Assembly (NCBI GenBank): GCA_030710605.1
Contig: CP092871.1
Coordinates: forward strand, 65,057,887-65,121,886
Origin: Cordylochernes scorpioides
Lineage: Eukaryota > Arthropoda > Arachnida > Pseudoscorpiones > Chernetidae
Length of the DNA: 64,000 bases
Reading direction: 5' to 3'
Of the stretch, positions 1-9,674 are shown one piece after another. The notes below the pieces were generated by a model, which saw only the letters and a program-made list of their open reading frames with translations, searched no databases and was not told the DNA's origin. A program made the translations under genes and the position numbers. How positions within the stretch are numbered: position 1 is the stretch's first letter; each line of letters begins with the position of its first letter.

Positions 1-2
1 AC

Positions 3-572
3 AAGACCGACACAACCTACGCGAAATTTTTCGCTGCAAAAGCCCAACATTACAACACTCTTGAAGAGTATATTAGGACCAAGACCACGTTAGGGATGCA
101 ATTGAACTTGCCAAGACCTGTCATCATAGAGGCCTTGACCGAAGAACTGCCCACTGGAGATCAGCGCCTTGTTCGAGTTGTGCCACCCAAATCGCTTTCC
201 GAGTGGTATGAACTAACCTCCAGGGTGCGAGGAAACTTCTCCCCACAACCACCACGTGGCCCAGACAACCCTCCAAGGATGGAAGGACCCTACCACAATA
301 CCCCACGACCACCACCACGGGCACAGAACTACGCAGCAATACCACCTTCTCCCTGCAAGTTCTGCCAAGGACAACACTGGCACTCCCAGTGCCAGCAACG
401 ACCAGCTTCTAACGCCCAGCACGGTCAAACCTACCACGCCAGCCACCACCGCCAAGGCACCTTCAACCAAGCCAACAATGGCCGCCAGCCGACACCATCT
501 ACTGTGCCAGCCGCCCCGACGACAAGCAACACTAGCCCCAAACAGGTAGAGAATTACCCTAATTTTCGTTAG
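3..572 (+). CDS. gag: gypsy A1 gag, 5' end outside window
   Basis: Open from the window edge to the TAG at 570-572. The C-terminal half is rich in Pro, Gln, His and Thr and holds one zinc-knuckle-like motif near 352-393 with order C-X2-C-X3-H-X4-C, one residue shorter before the His than the usual retroviral knuckle. The related copy A2 has the same motif and a similar preceding stretch, so this is a capsid/nucleocapsid Gag. The true start lies upstream. The pol frame is +1 relative to gag. Confidence 0.75.
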   Translation, partial: KTDTTYAKFFAAKAQHYNTLEEYIRTKTTLGMQLNLPRPVIIEALTEELPTGDQRLVRVVPPKSLSEWYELTSRVRGNFSPQPPRGPDNPPRMEGPYHNTPRPPPRAQNYAAIPPSPCKFCQGQHWHSQCQQRPASNAQHGQTYHASHHRQGTFNQANNGRQPTPSTVPAAPTTSNTSPKQVENYPNFR

Positions 573-585
573 TAACCTTATCTTA

Positions 586-2220
586 AAAGTCCTCCTCAAT
601 CACAAACATTTCCTTCCTTTTCTAGCTGATACTGGTGCAACCGTAAATATTATACCATTAAATACCTTTAATTTCTTAAAAAATATATTAACACAAAAAA
701 TAGAATTAATTAACGAGCACATTCAAATTAGTTCTATCTCACAAAGTATTACAACCGCAGGCTATGTTTATCTTCCGCTAACCTTAGGCAAAATAACAGA
801 AAAAATCAGAATTTATGTCATAGATGCTAAACTTCCATTTGGTATACTTTCAATAGATACGCTTAAAAAATTTAAACTACAAATTAACTTTCATGAATAC
901 TTTATACTTCAAAATAACTCACCCTTAACTAAAATTGTGTATAATTTTTCCCTTGTTCCAAGTGCATGTGCTTATTGGGAATGCCAGCGACATTTCAAGG
1001 CATCCCAAACCTCTCTGCCCTCACGTTGCAACCAATCAGAACATACACTCACCACGAATAATTATGCCTTTTCAGGAATATGCCCATGTTACTCTTTATC
1101 TCCCACAACCCTTGTTAACCCTATTTGCCAGTTAACTGATGCACAAACTGAATTGTCTCACCCTAATGTTCCGACCCAATTTGATTTCCTATTGCATAAC
1201 TATCAACACATATTTTCTGAAAACAAATTTGATGTCCCCACTTTAAACATTCCCCCCGTCAAAATTAACACTACTTCTGATAAAATAATTACACTCAGGC
1301 CATACAGAGTTCCTTATTGCGACCTAAAGGAAATCCAAAATCAAGTCACCGAAATGTTAAAACACAATATAATAGAAAAATTCTACTCTCCGTTTGCAAG
1401 TCCTGTAACGTTAGTCACAAAGCGCGATAAAACAAAACGCTTCTGCATAGATTATAGAAAACTAAACGACATAATTCAGCCAGATATTCACCCCCTCCCT
1501 TCGATTGATTCCGTGCTGGATAAACTCTCGCGCGCCAAAATCTTTTCCTCTGTCGACATCGCCTCTGCATACTGGCAAGTAGAGATCGCACCAGAATCTA
1601 GACCACTTCTTGCTTTTGTTACACCTGATGGACAATATCAATGGACCCGCCTCCCCTTTGGCCTAAGGAACTCACCACAAATTTACGAACGCTCAATCAG
1701 TCAGATCATACAAAAACACAACTTGCAACACATAGAACATTATTTTGACGACTTTATTATATTCTCAGAGTCCACAGAAGAACACATACAACACCTTACA
1801 AAATTTTTCGAAGTTTGCCAAGCAGAAAACATCAGACTAAATTATAATAAATGTGAATTTTTCAAAACATCCATAGAATTTCTCGGATACACCATATCCG
1901 CAGGCACATATACACCCCAGCTTAGAAACCTCGATACAATTAATGCCATAAAACCCCCTTATAATCAAAAATCGCTACAATCTTTCCTAGGTGCAATTAA
2001 CGTATATAATAAATTTATTCCAAATTATGCTCGTCTCCGAACACCCCTTAACAACTTGCTTAAAAAGAACATAAATTGGCACTGGAGCGATGCTTGTCAA
2101 CAAGCTTTCGAAACCTTAAAAAAAGTCTCACTACACAACCAATCTTACATTTGTTCCAAGAAGGTCTACCCTGCCAACTCTACTGCGACGCTTCAACACA
2201 AGGTATCGCAGGCCTTTTAA
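586..2220 (+). CDS. pol: gypsy A1 pol: protease and reverse transcriptase
   Basis: Open frame without an early ATG, directly after a stop at 583-585, as expected for a Gag-Pol fusion. The aspartic protease active site LADTGATVNIIP is at 622-657. RT follows: FCIDYRKLND near 1440, LPFGLRNSP near 1651, and catalytic YFDD near 1741. The frame is lost in an A7 run at 2118-2124; restoring the RNase H frame needs one more A or a -1 slip. After that point the last 30 residues are out-of-frame translation. A Ty3/gypsy pol by domain order. Confidence 0.85.
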   Translation, partial: KVLLNHKHFLPFLADTGATVNIIPLNTFNFLKNILTQKIELINEHIQISSISQSITTAGYVYLPLTLGKITEKIRIYVIDAKLPFGILSIDTLKKFKLQINFHEYFILQNNSPLTKIVYNFSLVPSACAYWECQRHFKASQTSLPSRCNQSEHTLTTNNYAFSGICPCYSLSPTTLVNPICQLTDAQTELSHPNVPTQFDFLLHNYQHIFSENKFDVPTLNIPPVKINTTSDKIITLRPYRVPYCDLKEIQNQVTEMLKHNIIEKFYSPFASPVTLVTKRDKTKRFCIDYRKLNDIIQPDIHPLPSIDSVLDKLSRAKIFSSVDIASAYWQVEIAPESRPLLAFVTPDGQYQWTRLPFGLRNSPQIYERSISQIIQKHNLQHIEHYFDDFIIFSESTEEHIQHLTKFFEVCQAENIRLNYNKCEFFKTSIEFLGYTISAGTYTPQLRNLDTINAIKPPYNQKSLQSFLGAINVYNKFIPNYARLRTPLNNLLKKNINWHWSDACQQAFETLKKVSLHNQSYICSKKVYPANSTATLQHKVSQAF

Positions 2221-2783
2221 AACAGGTCCACCCCAACAACCAAATACATCCCGTACAATTTTATAGCCGAGCCTTACGCCCGCACGAACAAAATTACAAC
2301 ATATCTGAGCTAGAATGCTTAGCCATAATTGAAAGCGTAGAAAAATTCCGCATTTACCTTACAGGCACAAAATTCACCATTTTCTCTGATCACCACGCTC
2401 TACAATGGCTAAAATCTATCAAAAATCCCGCAGGACGTCTATTCAGATGGAGCTTAAGACTTTCAACATATGATTACGAAATTCGCTACATTAAAGGTAC
2501 CCAGCAGTACGAGGCTGACCTTCTCTCACGCAATCCCTTCTGCGGATTCCTAGACGCCGACACCATCAAGATACACCAAAACAATACCCCTACACATCCA
2601 CACATCACACAAGACACAAACGGATTACACACCATCACACGCAAGGGAGTAACCAAAATTCTGATTCCGGAGAAACTTCGCAACACCCTTCTAAACAAAG
2701 TACATTTGGAATACAATCACCCTGGTAAATCTCAAATAAGTCGCCTTGTCTCCGGCCAATACCATTGGAGTGGCATGTCATGA
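2118..2783 (+). pseudogene. pol: gypsy A1 RNase H and integrase zinc domain
   Basis: Continues pol in the -1 frame. RNase H motifs: YCDAS near 2181, ELECLAI near 2310 and SDHHALQWL near 2386. The HHCC zinc domain of integrase begins near 2707 with HLEYNHP. An in-frame TGA at 2781-2783 interrupts it; the A2 copy has a sense codon (Ile) there. RNase H removes the RNA of the hybrid during reverse transcription. With a frameshift on one side and a stop on the other, this copy is inactive. Confidence 0.85.
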
Positions 2784-3740
2784 GACATTAAAAATCATGT
2801 AAATTCTTGTACCACATGTCAATTAACCAAACATCCAAAAGGACCCACGTATGGAGAACTTGGTCAGACCCCCTCTGCTACCAAACCATTCGACCTCCTC
2901 TCAATCGACACCGTATCAGGCTTCGCTAAATACGGCAATTCTAAAACCCACTTACATGTAATTGTTGACCATATGACCAGATACGCATGGACATTTCCTT
3001 CAAAATCTACCAGTACCTTAACCTACATACAAGCAATTAAAAAGGTGTTAGTATACGGCTCTCCAAAACGCTTACTCTCGGATCGAGCACCTGCGTTCAC
3101 CTCAGAGAAGTTCCGAAGATTCCTAGTAGCCCATGGCATACAACCCTTAAACACAACTAGTAATAACCCTCAAGCAAATGGTCTTTGCGAGCGTCTAAAC
3201 TCTACAATTACAGGTAAACTCAGACTACTACATCTCGAAAACCCAAAGACCTCATGGACAAAGCTCGTTAACAAGGTTACACAAGTTTATAATAACACCC
3301 CTCACTCAGTGACAGGCTTTCCCCCATCCTATTTACTTTTCGGCATTATACCCACAGAACTTTCTAACCACATTAACCCTTACCCCCCTATTGACATTGC
3401 CAGACAACAAGCCTACCAACGCACACAACTTAAACACGACAAAGATAAACAAAAATTTGATCTTAATCACAAAACACCTAACTTCGAAATTGGAGACCTC
3501 GTTCTTGTCAAAGTGTACCACCATCCTAACACTGGGAAGCTTACCCCTTATTTCACAGGTCCCTACACAATTTTAGAAGTTATTTCTCCCAATGTGGTAA
3601 AGATTAATAGACCAAATCAACCGCTCAACAAGGAACACGACACAATACATGTCAACAAACTTAGGCCATACACAGAAAGCGTACCTCATATAGCACCCCC
3701 CCACCATGCAGGCATATTTTGTTCAACCCAAAGACAATGA
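2784..3740 (+). pseudogene. pol: gypsy A1 integrase core and C-terminal domain
   Basis: Same frame as the preceding piece after the TGA. The CTTCQ pair completes the HHCC zinc finger. Catalytic residues are visible as SIDTVSG, LLSDRAPAFTS and NGLCERLNS, matching the D,D,E arrangement. The C-terminal part has a GPY/F-type module (YFTGPYTILEV near 3549) and ends with IHVNKLRPY before a short tail. About 70% similar by eye to A2 integrase. Its last 35 bases overlap ORF3 in another frame. Confidence 0.85.
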
Positions 3741-4236
3741 CTCATTTCCGTTCCGACATCTCTCGCCGGACTTGTTCCGAGAATACCAACTCCCGATCAA
3801 ACCATCCAGCAGCCAACCTCTTCCACCTCTAACCCCAAATCTTTTTACCCTAATCCAAATAGAACCGACTTCAAGTAACAATTTGTCCCCAGTTCCCCAT
3901 CTACAAATCAATCATGAACCAACCCCGCCCCAAGTCACGACATCAACCCTCCAACATCAATGGCTCAGCCCACAACTAATCTCTCTCATTAAACATATAG
4001 GATACAATATGAAAACATTTTTGATTTTCCACTTAATTCTCCTAATTTACACGCTAACAATGCCCTTCTCCACCGTCCCGCTAATCACGCCTATCTACCT
4101 AGGAATATACGCACAAGAAACTGATAGACTTTTTCAACTACAAGAAGCCATTTTCCAACTGCTTACCATCATCTGTAATTTGATAGGAGAAACCGTTCAA
4201 CGTCTATTTAGAACTGCCCCACCACCTAAGTCCTGA
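3706..4236 (+). CDS. gypsy A1 ORF3, small membrane-type protein
   Basis: A 176-codon ORF in the +1 frame relative to integrase, overlapping it by 35 bases. The first 100 residues are hydrophilic and rich in Pro, Ser and Thr. A strong hydrophobic segment follows at about residues 104-135 (MKTFLIFHLILLIYTL onward), then an amphipathic helix-like tail. No surface-glycoprotein features such as cysteine pairs or glycosylation clusters stand out. A2 has the same order of parts at this position. Function unknown; it could be a reduced envelope-like or membrane-targeting protein. Confidence 0.55.
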   Translation: MQAYFVQPKDNDSFPFRHLSPDLFREYQLPIKPSSSQPLPPLTPNLFTLIQIEPTSSNNLSPVPHLQINHEPTPPQVTTSTLQHQWLSPQLISLIKHIGYNMKTFLIFHLILLIYTLTMPFSTVPLITPIYLGIYAQETDRLFQLQEAIFQLLTIICNLIGETVQRLFRTAPPPKS

Positions 4237-5282
4237 CAACTATTTCCCTTACATCACAGATAACTCATCCCAACATTTCATTTTGTACTCCACATGTTGT
4301 ACCATACTACCCTGCAACTATCTCCCTTAAAATCAATGTCTTATCGCAATACTGCACATTAACTCGTTTGTCAACCTATGTACCCACACATTTTTTTTTC
4401 TCACCCTATGTAACCACTGCAACATCTTTTCAAGCGACTTTTAAAAGCCTAAAGTGGACTTGTTTACAATTTTTAATCAATGTTTTTCCTTTTTGTTTTT
4501 CTTTCTCTCACCCAAGTACTCGAGACGAGTACCATTGTCCCAATTTTGTAAATAGCATTATATCTTAATTTTGTTTCATCTTTTTATTTTCGCACCTCTC
4601 AACTTTTGCAAATGTTTTCTCTCAACAACCACGAAATTACCTTGCCATTCACCAAACCTTTCTCAACAACCACGAAATTACCTTTCCTTTCACCAAACCT
4701 CTCTCAACAACCACGAAATTACCTTGCCTTTCACCAAACCTTACCATCTTAGCGGCTCTTTTCACCACCAGCGCGACCCATGTCTTTGTCAGTTTTTTTT
4801 CAATGTGATGTTTTTCTTCATGTTTGTATATGTTCATTTTTTTTACACTTGCAGAAATTCCCTTGCTGTAGTGTGTCCATACACCAAGCTTGAATACTCT
4901 GCAAGCATTTTTTTTCCACTCACTCACCATCGCGCTATTTTCATTCTTTTTTTTCCTCCCCATCCAAGACCGCTAAGTGGAAAACAATGGTTTTTTTTGA
5001 TCCCTTGTTAACTAGTTCCAAGACGTCCTAGCAAAACGCCTTGCAAACCCATGTTCTCAAGCTGATCCTGCTTTCAACCAATTTAATCACCATGTTGTCA
5101 TTTTTTTTTAAACAATTCATACTTCATCTTTCCATTCTGTCACCTTATCGACCGCAACTTCTTACCACTCTGTAAATAGCTTTATTTGTTACCCAATTAA
5201 TTTTCCACAAAAATTACTTCCCATCTACCAGAATTTAATTCAGGCTGCCCCTTTTTAAATTCTTTAACGCAGGGGGCCCATC
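4237..5282 (+). other. gypsy A1 3' untranslated region
   Basis: About 1 kb of T- and C-rich sequence between ORF3 and the LTR-like block, with no supported coding potential. It contains the 41-bp tandem repeat annotated separately and several long T runs. A purine run, GCAGGGGG, at 5271-5278 sits just before the LTR-like block and could be the polypurine tract. Confidence 0.5.
4620..4742 (+). repeat. 41-bp tandem repeat, three copies
   Basis: Three near-identical units begin at 4620, 4661 and 4702, each starting TCTCAACAACCACGAAATTA. Differences are a few substitutions. It lies in the 3' untranslated region of gypsy A1. Confidence 0.9.
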
Positions 5283-5978
5283 TGTGGTAATTTAATGATA
5301 AAACACCTGTGTATATACTCCCCCCCCTTCTTACACCCCCTACTCTATGTTAACTTTCAATCATTGTACCCAATCCTCTGTTAAACCATTAACTTTGTAT
5401 GTATCGATTTGGTGTGTTTAAATAAATACAAAGGCATCCAGAGAACGTAGCAACCAAGATCACTATAGAGACCAAAAACCTAAGATCAAAGACGAGACGT
5501 GTTGAGACGTGTCGAGACATGTTGAGACGTGCCGAGACTTGCCGAGGCGCGCCGTTAAGCCTGAGTTAACAAAGAACTTGCCGCAGCCAATGGGAGTCAA
5601 GGCCAAGGGTTGAGGGTTGCTATATATAGGGGTCGTTAGAAAGTTTCGTCAGTGACAGTGTTAGTCAATTAGTTCAGTTAGTTGGTTAGCAGCAGGACAG
5701 AAAGGAGCTAGTGCGCGGCTGTTGGCCGCAAGGTTGTTACGTTCTCTCCCCGATGCCTTGGATTATTCTTTGATTCGTCTCTGTGTGCTTTACCACCACC
5801 ATCACCAGCACGACTGCACAACAATCACCTTCACGACTGCACATCACCATCACGACTGCACATCATCATCACGACTGCACAATAATCATTCACGACTGCA
5901 CATCACAGAGAGTCGACAGCAATCCGACATAAGTCGACAGGATCATTACAGTAAGAGGAACATTACATATACATTACA
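5283..5978 (+). repeat. LTR-like block at the 3' end of gypsy A1
   Basis: Begins TGTGGTAATTT after a purine run and carries AATAAATA at 5421, a TATA box at 5621 and an initiator-like TCAGTGA at 5649. It holds two minisatellites, a 10-11 bp GAGACGTG-type repeat (5488-5545) and a 21-bp repeat around CACGACTGCACA (5809-5905). Possible ends are ATCCGACA at about 5932 or CATTACA at 5978. TAAGTCGACAGGAT at 5931-5944 resembles the sequence following the LTRs of H and G, so part may be primer-binding site and leader rather than LTR. No second copy lies in the window, so limits are uncertain. Confidence 0.5.
5621..5654 (+). promoter_or_regulatory. TATA box and initiator-like site in the A1 LTR
   Basis: TATATATAGG at 5621-5630 is followed 28 bases later by TCAGTGA, a spacing and sequence typical of arthropod RNA polymerase II core promoters. 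The orientation agrees with A1. Not tested against a paired LTR. Confidence 0.45.
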
Positions 5979-5999
5979 AACTTTAAATGCATAATATAA

Positions 6000-7649
6000 T
6001 TAATAATGAAGGCGATCCACAGGTTTAACAATTCGTCCACTCCGGGTTCTTATCTGGCCGTCTTCTGAGTCGTTAGAGGGATAATCCACAACTGGGGTCT
6101 TTTCATTTTCAACCAGTTCCTCCCCCGAAAAGGTCGGCGTCGATGGGTCGGCTGGATATTGCACTGTAACTCCTTTTCGTAGATGGAACCTGTTTCGACG
6201 TAAAGTCCCAACTGGAGTATCAACCATATACGACCTTGGTGTCGATGCTTTCTGCTTTACAATCCCCCAGGTTCGCATATCTGTAATCCAAACCGTGTCA
6301 CCTTCGGATAGCTCCTCCATGTCCGTAGCTCCGCAGCGTCGATCATATCTGGATTTCATATCCTTTCTCCTTCTCCCCTCCTTTCTTTTCAGGGTCTGAG
6401 AGTCCACCAACTTTGGATTAAGATTCTCTGGTGCAATTGGCAAGGTCGTTCGGAGTTTACGTCCCATGAGAAGCTCAGCAGGGCTGTAACCGTTCTCCAA
6501 AGGGGTCGATCGATACTCCAGGAGTCCAAGCGATGGGTCTAGATTTTTCTTGAGGATCATCTTAGCAATTTTCACACCTGCTTCTGCCATCCCATTGCTC
6601 TGCGGGAATCGAGGACTTGAAGTGACATGTGTGAATCCGTACTGCCTTGCGAAATTTTCAAATTCACGAGCAGCTCCAAATTGCGTCCCATTATCGCTTA
6701 CAACAGTTTCTGGTACTCCATGTCGGGCAAATATGGATTTGCAACTACGCACCACCACACTGGCTGTGAGCCGATCCAGCTGAACCATTTCAGGAAAGCG
6801 AGAATAATAGTCAATGACGACTAGGTACCACTTATTCTCGAACTTGAACAAATCCATTCCAATCTTTTGCCACGGTCGTGTAGGAAAGTTGGTTGGTATC
6901 AAAGGTTCATGTTTTGAGACGGCTTCCTGGATACAGACACTGCACTTTCTGACCGTTTCCGCGATCTCCTCCGAAATTCCAGGCCACCATACCGTCTCAC
7001 GTGCGCGAAGTCTTGTTTTTGTAATCCCGAAGTACCCAGCGTGCAACTTCTCTAGGATCTCCAGTTTCATACTTGCTGGAATAACAAGACGACAGCTACG
7101 CATCAGTAGTCCATTTTGAACGCCGAGTTCACCCTTGACATGCCAATAAGAGAGCAGAGCCTGTGACATCTTCTTCTTATCTGGCCAGCCTTGCTCAAGG
7201 TAGTTGACTACTGCTTTCAGGGTCGTATCTTCTTGTTGAGCTTCAAAAATTTTCGTCAACATCTCGTCTTTGTAGGTTATACTCGAGATAACTGCATTTA
7301 TATGCGCTGAGGTTTGCCGTTCGTTTTCACCTCCCTCGGTTGTAAGAAGTGGTTGTCTGGATAATGCATCGGCGTCGAGCAGCTCCTTTCCAGGGATATG
7401 CACTATTTCGAATCCAAACCTCATCATACGCATTCGGAAACGTTGCAGTCTTGGGGTCAGCGAACTCAATTCTTTCGTCGAAAATAGAGGAATGAGAGGC
7501 TTATGGTCGGTCTCAATCCGGAAACGCTTTCCAAGCAGGAAATCTTGAAAACGTTCGCAGGCCCATGTAATTGCGAGAGCCTCTTTCTCGATCTGAGCAT
7601 ATCGTTTTTCGGTAGGTGTCATAGTTCTAGAAGAATAAGCAACAGGTCG
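6000..7649 (-). CDS. pol: gypsy B RNase H end and complete integrase
   Basis: Open frame from after an in-frame stop at 7650-7652 down to the stop at 6000. The RNase H C-terminus (EKEALAITWACERF, TDHKPLIPLF) leads into the integrase zinc domain (HAGYFGITKTR and CSVC), the catalytic core (GMDLFKF, VVSDNGTQFG, NGMAEAGVK) and a C-terminal SH3-like segment. All three catalytic acidic residues are present, so integrase itself looks intact. It ends with a charged tail and KPVDRLHY. Confidence 0.9.
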   Translation of the reverse strand, partial: RPVAYSSRTMTPTEKRYAQIEKEALAITWACERFQDFLLGKRFRIETDHKPLIPLFSTKELSSLTPRLQRFRMRMMRFGFEIVHIPGKELLDADALSRQPLLTTEGGENERQTSAHINAVISSITYKDEMLTKIFEAQQEDTTLKAVVNYLEQGWPDKKKMSQALLSYWHVKGELGVQNGLLMRSCRLVIPASMKLEILEKLHAGYFGITKTRLRARETVWWPGISEEIAETVRKCSVCIQEAVSKHEPLIPTNFPTRPWQKIGMDLFKFENKWYLVVIDYYSRFPEMVQLDRLTASVVVRSCKSIFARHGVPETVVSDNGTQFGAAREFENFARQYGFTHVTSSPRFPQSNGMAEAGVKIAKMILKKNLDPSLGLLEYRSTPLENGYSPAELLMGRKLRTTLPIAPENLNPKLVDSQTLKRKEGRRRKDMKSRYDRRCGATDMEELSEGDTVWITDMRTWGIVKQKASTPRSYMVDTPVGTLRRNRFHLRKGVTVQYPADPSTPTFSGEELVENEKTPVVDYPSNDSEDGQIRTRSGRIVKPVDRLHY

Positions 7650-7652
7650 CTA

Positions 7653-8432
7653 GATTCCATTCTTACCTTCTTGCTTCAGTACCGCTCCCAAGCCGTATGA
7701 AGATGCGTCGGATGACACCATAGTCGGTTTCCTGACGTCTTATGCTGCCAAGATAGGTTGAGTCGTGAGCAATTCTTTCAACTTTCGGAATGCTCGCTCC
7801 TGGCTGCAATCCCAAACGAAGTCTTGACCTTTCACCAACAACTGGTTCAGTGGAGCCACAATTTCAGATAAATTTTCCACAAAGCGTCCCAGATGGTTCA
7901 CCATGCCAAGAAATCTTCTTACGCCATGAACATCGGTCGGAGCAGGCATCTTCACCACTGCTTCGATTTTCGCTGGATCTGGTCGGATACCGTCTTCATC
8001 CAGGATGTGCCCAAGAAAATTAATTCTTGGCACGCCGAAGACACACTTGGCCTTGTTTAGTGTAACTTTCGCCTCTTTCAGTTTTCGGAGCACTAAACGA
8101 AGAATTCGATCGTGAGTCTTGGAGTCGGAGGCAAATATCAGGATATCGTCCAGGTAACACATTACACCGTCCATGCCTTGCAAGATTATTGACATAACTC
8201 TCTGAAAATACTCTGGGGCGAGTGAGATTCCAAATGGCATTCTGCAGTATTTATATCTCCCAAAAGGAGTGATGAAGGTCGTTAAATGCTGGCAGTCCGG
8301 GCTCAACGGAATCTGGTGAAAGCCACTGTTCGCGTCCAGTTTCTAAAAGAATCTTGCTCCCCCAGTTGCCCCAGCATGTGCTCCACCACTGGCATGGGAT
8401 GCACTTCGCGCTGTACATGTTCGTTCAGCCTT
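7653..8432 (-). pseudogene. pol: gypsy B RT catalytic half and start of RNase H
   Basis: From the CVDLSRLNEHV region at the right (8433) through FGRYKYCRMPFGI, catalytic CYLDD near 8150 and NFLGHILDEDG to the RNase H start SSDASSYGLGAVL. Breaks: a frameshift near 8330 (in KLDANSGFHQIP), a TAA at 7740-7742 and a TAG at 7650-7652. RT sequence joins exactly across the insertion to the right. Confidence 0.85.
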
Positions 8433-8447
8433 GAGAGATCCACACAG

Positions 8448-9032
8448 AAGAAGAAATTCGGCTCACCTAGCCAGGGACGATATAGGCAGCAATGCCCTTG
8501 CGTCCCCTCTAGCGTCACACAGCCCGACGGAATGATGCATTCTCCATGCATCGAGCGGCCTTTGGTAGGCCCCTCGCGCCCGCCAGTATGGTCCGGCTAC
8601 AATGGGGTTGACCATTCACCCACAGGCGTCTCCGAGAGTTCATTGGCTAGGTTGCTGACCGAGCCCTCTCGTTCGGACTTAGATCGACCCGTCCTACGCT
8701 CCAATAGGACTCCCCCCCCTTTAGCCCTCGCACCCTTACCCAGTCCTCCCTGAATCTGCCGTCGAATCAAGGACCTCTGAGGTGCCGAGGTTGACGCGGG
8801 GACACCACGCGGAGGCGGGGGGGTGGTACTACTGTGTGCACCCCTTGGTTTCTCATGGTGCGCACGGCAAGGACGCTCCCAATGGCGCACACACAGAGCG
8901 AAGACCCAAGAGTTTCAAGACACGTGCGCCTCGCTTTCGCGAGTGCAAACACGTAGAGACGCCTCTCTACACTCACTCCCCTCTAGGGTGACCGTAGAGG
9001 GCAGGACCCACAGGGTCTTCCGCCCCCGCAGA
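8448..9032. mobile_element. 585-bp GC-rich insertion with 15-bp target duplication
   Basis: Flanked by perfect direct repeats GAGAGATCCACACAG at 8433-8447 and 9033-9047; removing the insert and one copy restores the RT motif RLCVDLSRLN. The insert is much more GC-rich than its surroundings. The long duplication suggests target-primed reverse transcription, as for a LINE fragment or SINE, with a possible short CTT tail at the 8448 end if read on the minus strand. No protein family recognised; the short ORFs look incidental. Confidence 0.85.
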
Positions 9033-9047
9033 GAGAGATCCACACAG

Positions 9048-9674
9048 AGTCGTATGTCGCCATTCGGTTTACCAGCAATCACAGTCGGTGCACACCATTC
9101 AGTCGCAACGTTAACTTGTGCTATGATTCCCGCCTTCTCGAGCTCTTCCAATCTTGTTTTAAGCTTTTCCATCAAAGGTATTGGTACCCGTCGAAGAGTA
9201 TGCACAGCATATGGTTTTGCTCCAGGTTTCAATTTGATTTCATAAGGGTTTCCGATCTTTCCCAGTCCTTCAAATACTTCGGGAAATTCCTTGATCGGGT
9301 TAATTCTCGTCGCAAACCACTTCAATCCGCCTCGCCAGGTTCAAGAGCTCACATGCCCGGCGACTCAGAAAAGGTTCACTCAAACGACGAATGACATAAA
9401 TCTTCTCCTTGATTTCATAATTGCCATTTCGCAGCGTTGATATAAACATACCCACAGTCTGAAGTTCGGAAAATTCAGCAGCTCTAAGGTTGATATCACT
9501 TTTCACTAGTCGTTGCTGTCCCATTATCTTCTTGAAGAGACACAGAGGAACACATGTAACATCCTCCTGGGAGTCGAGCTTGAACTTCAGCTGTTTCCCG
9601 TTCACTTGGATTTCTGCTGTCCATCGCCTCCTGCACTCGCCTTCATCATCATCGAGATTAGATGAATCCTCCAC
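9048..9674 (-). pseudogene. pol: gypsy B protease and RT N-terminus
   Basis: Protease is in 9300-9674, RT start in 9048-9325 in a different frame, so a frameshift lies near 9310. The RT part has the fingers motif APTVIAGKPNGDIRLCVDLS. The protease active site reads KLDSQEDVTCVPL where the family has D-S/T-G-A; Gly and Ala are replaced by Gln and Glu, which should abolish catalysis. Confidence 0.8.

Noticed and set aside
2118-2124. Programmed -1 frameshift in A7 run inside pol
   Set aside because: Lies between RT and RNase H, where no shift is expected, and A2 has no such run; simple one-base loss is likelier.
3706-4236. Retroviral envelope gene
   Set aside because: Only one membrane segment, no cysteine pattern, no cleavage site; kept as ORF3 of unknown role.
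4620-4742. CRISPR-like repeat spacing
   Set aside because: Units are adjacent without unique spacers; eukaryotic minisatellite.
4571-5011. Long ORFs in the A1 3' region and over its tandem repeat
   Set aside because: T- and C-rich repeats give open frames without conserved motifs.
8597-8890. 97-codon Arg/Pro-rich ORF in the GC-rich insertion
   Set aside because: GC-rich sequence gives open frames on several strands; no conserved motif.
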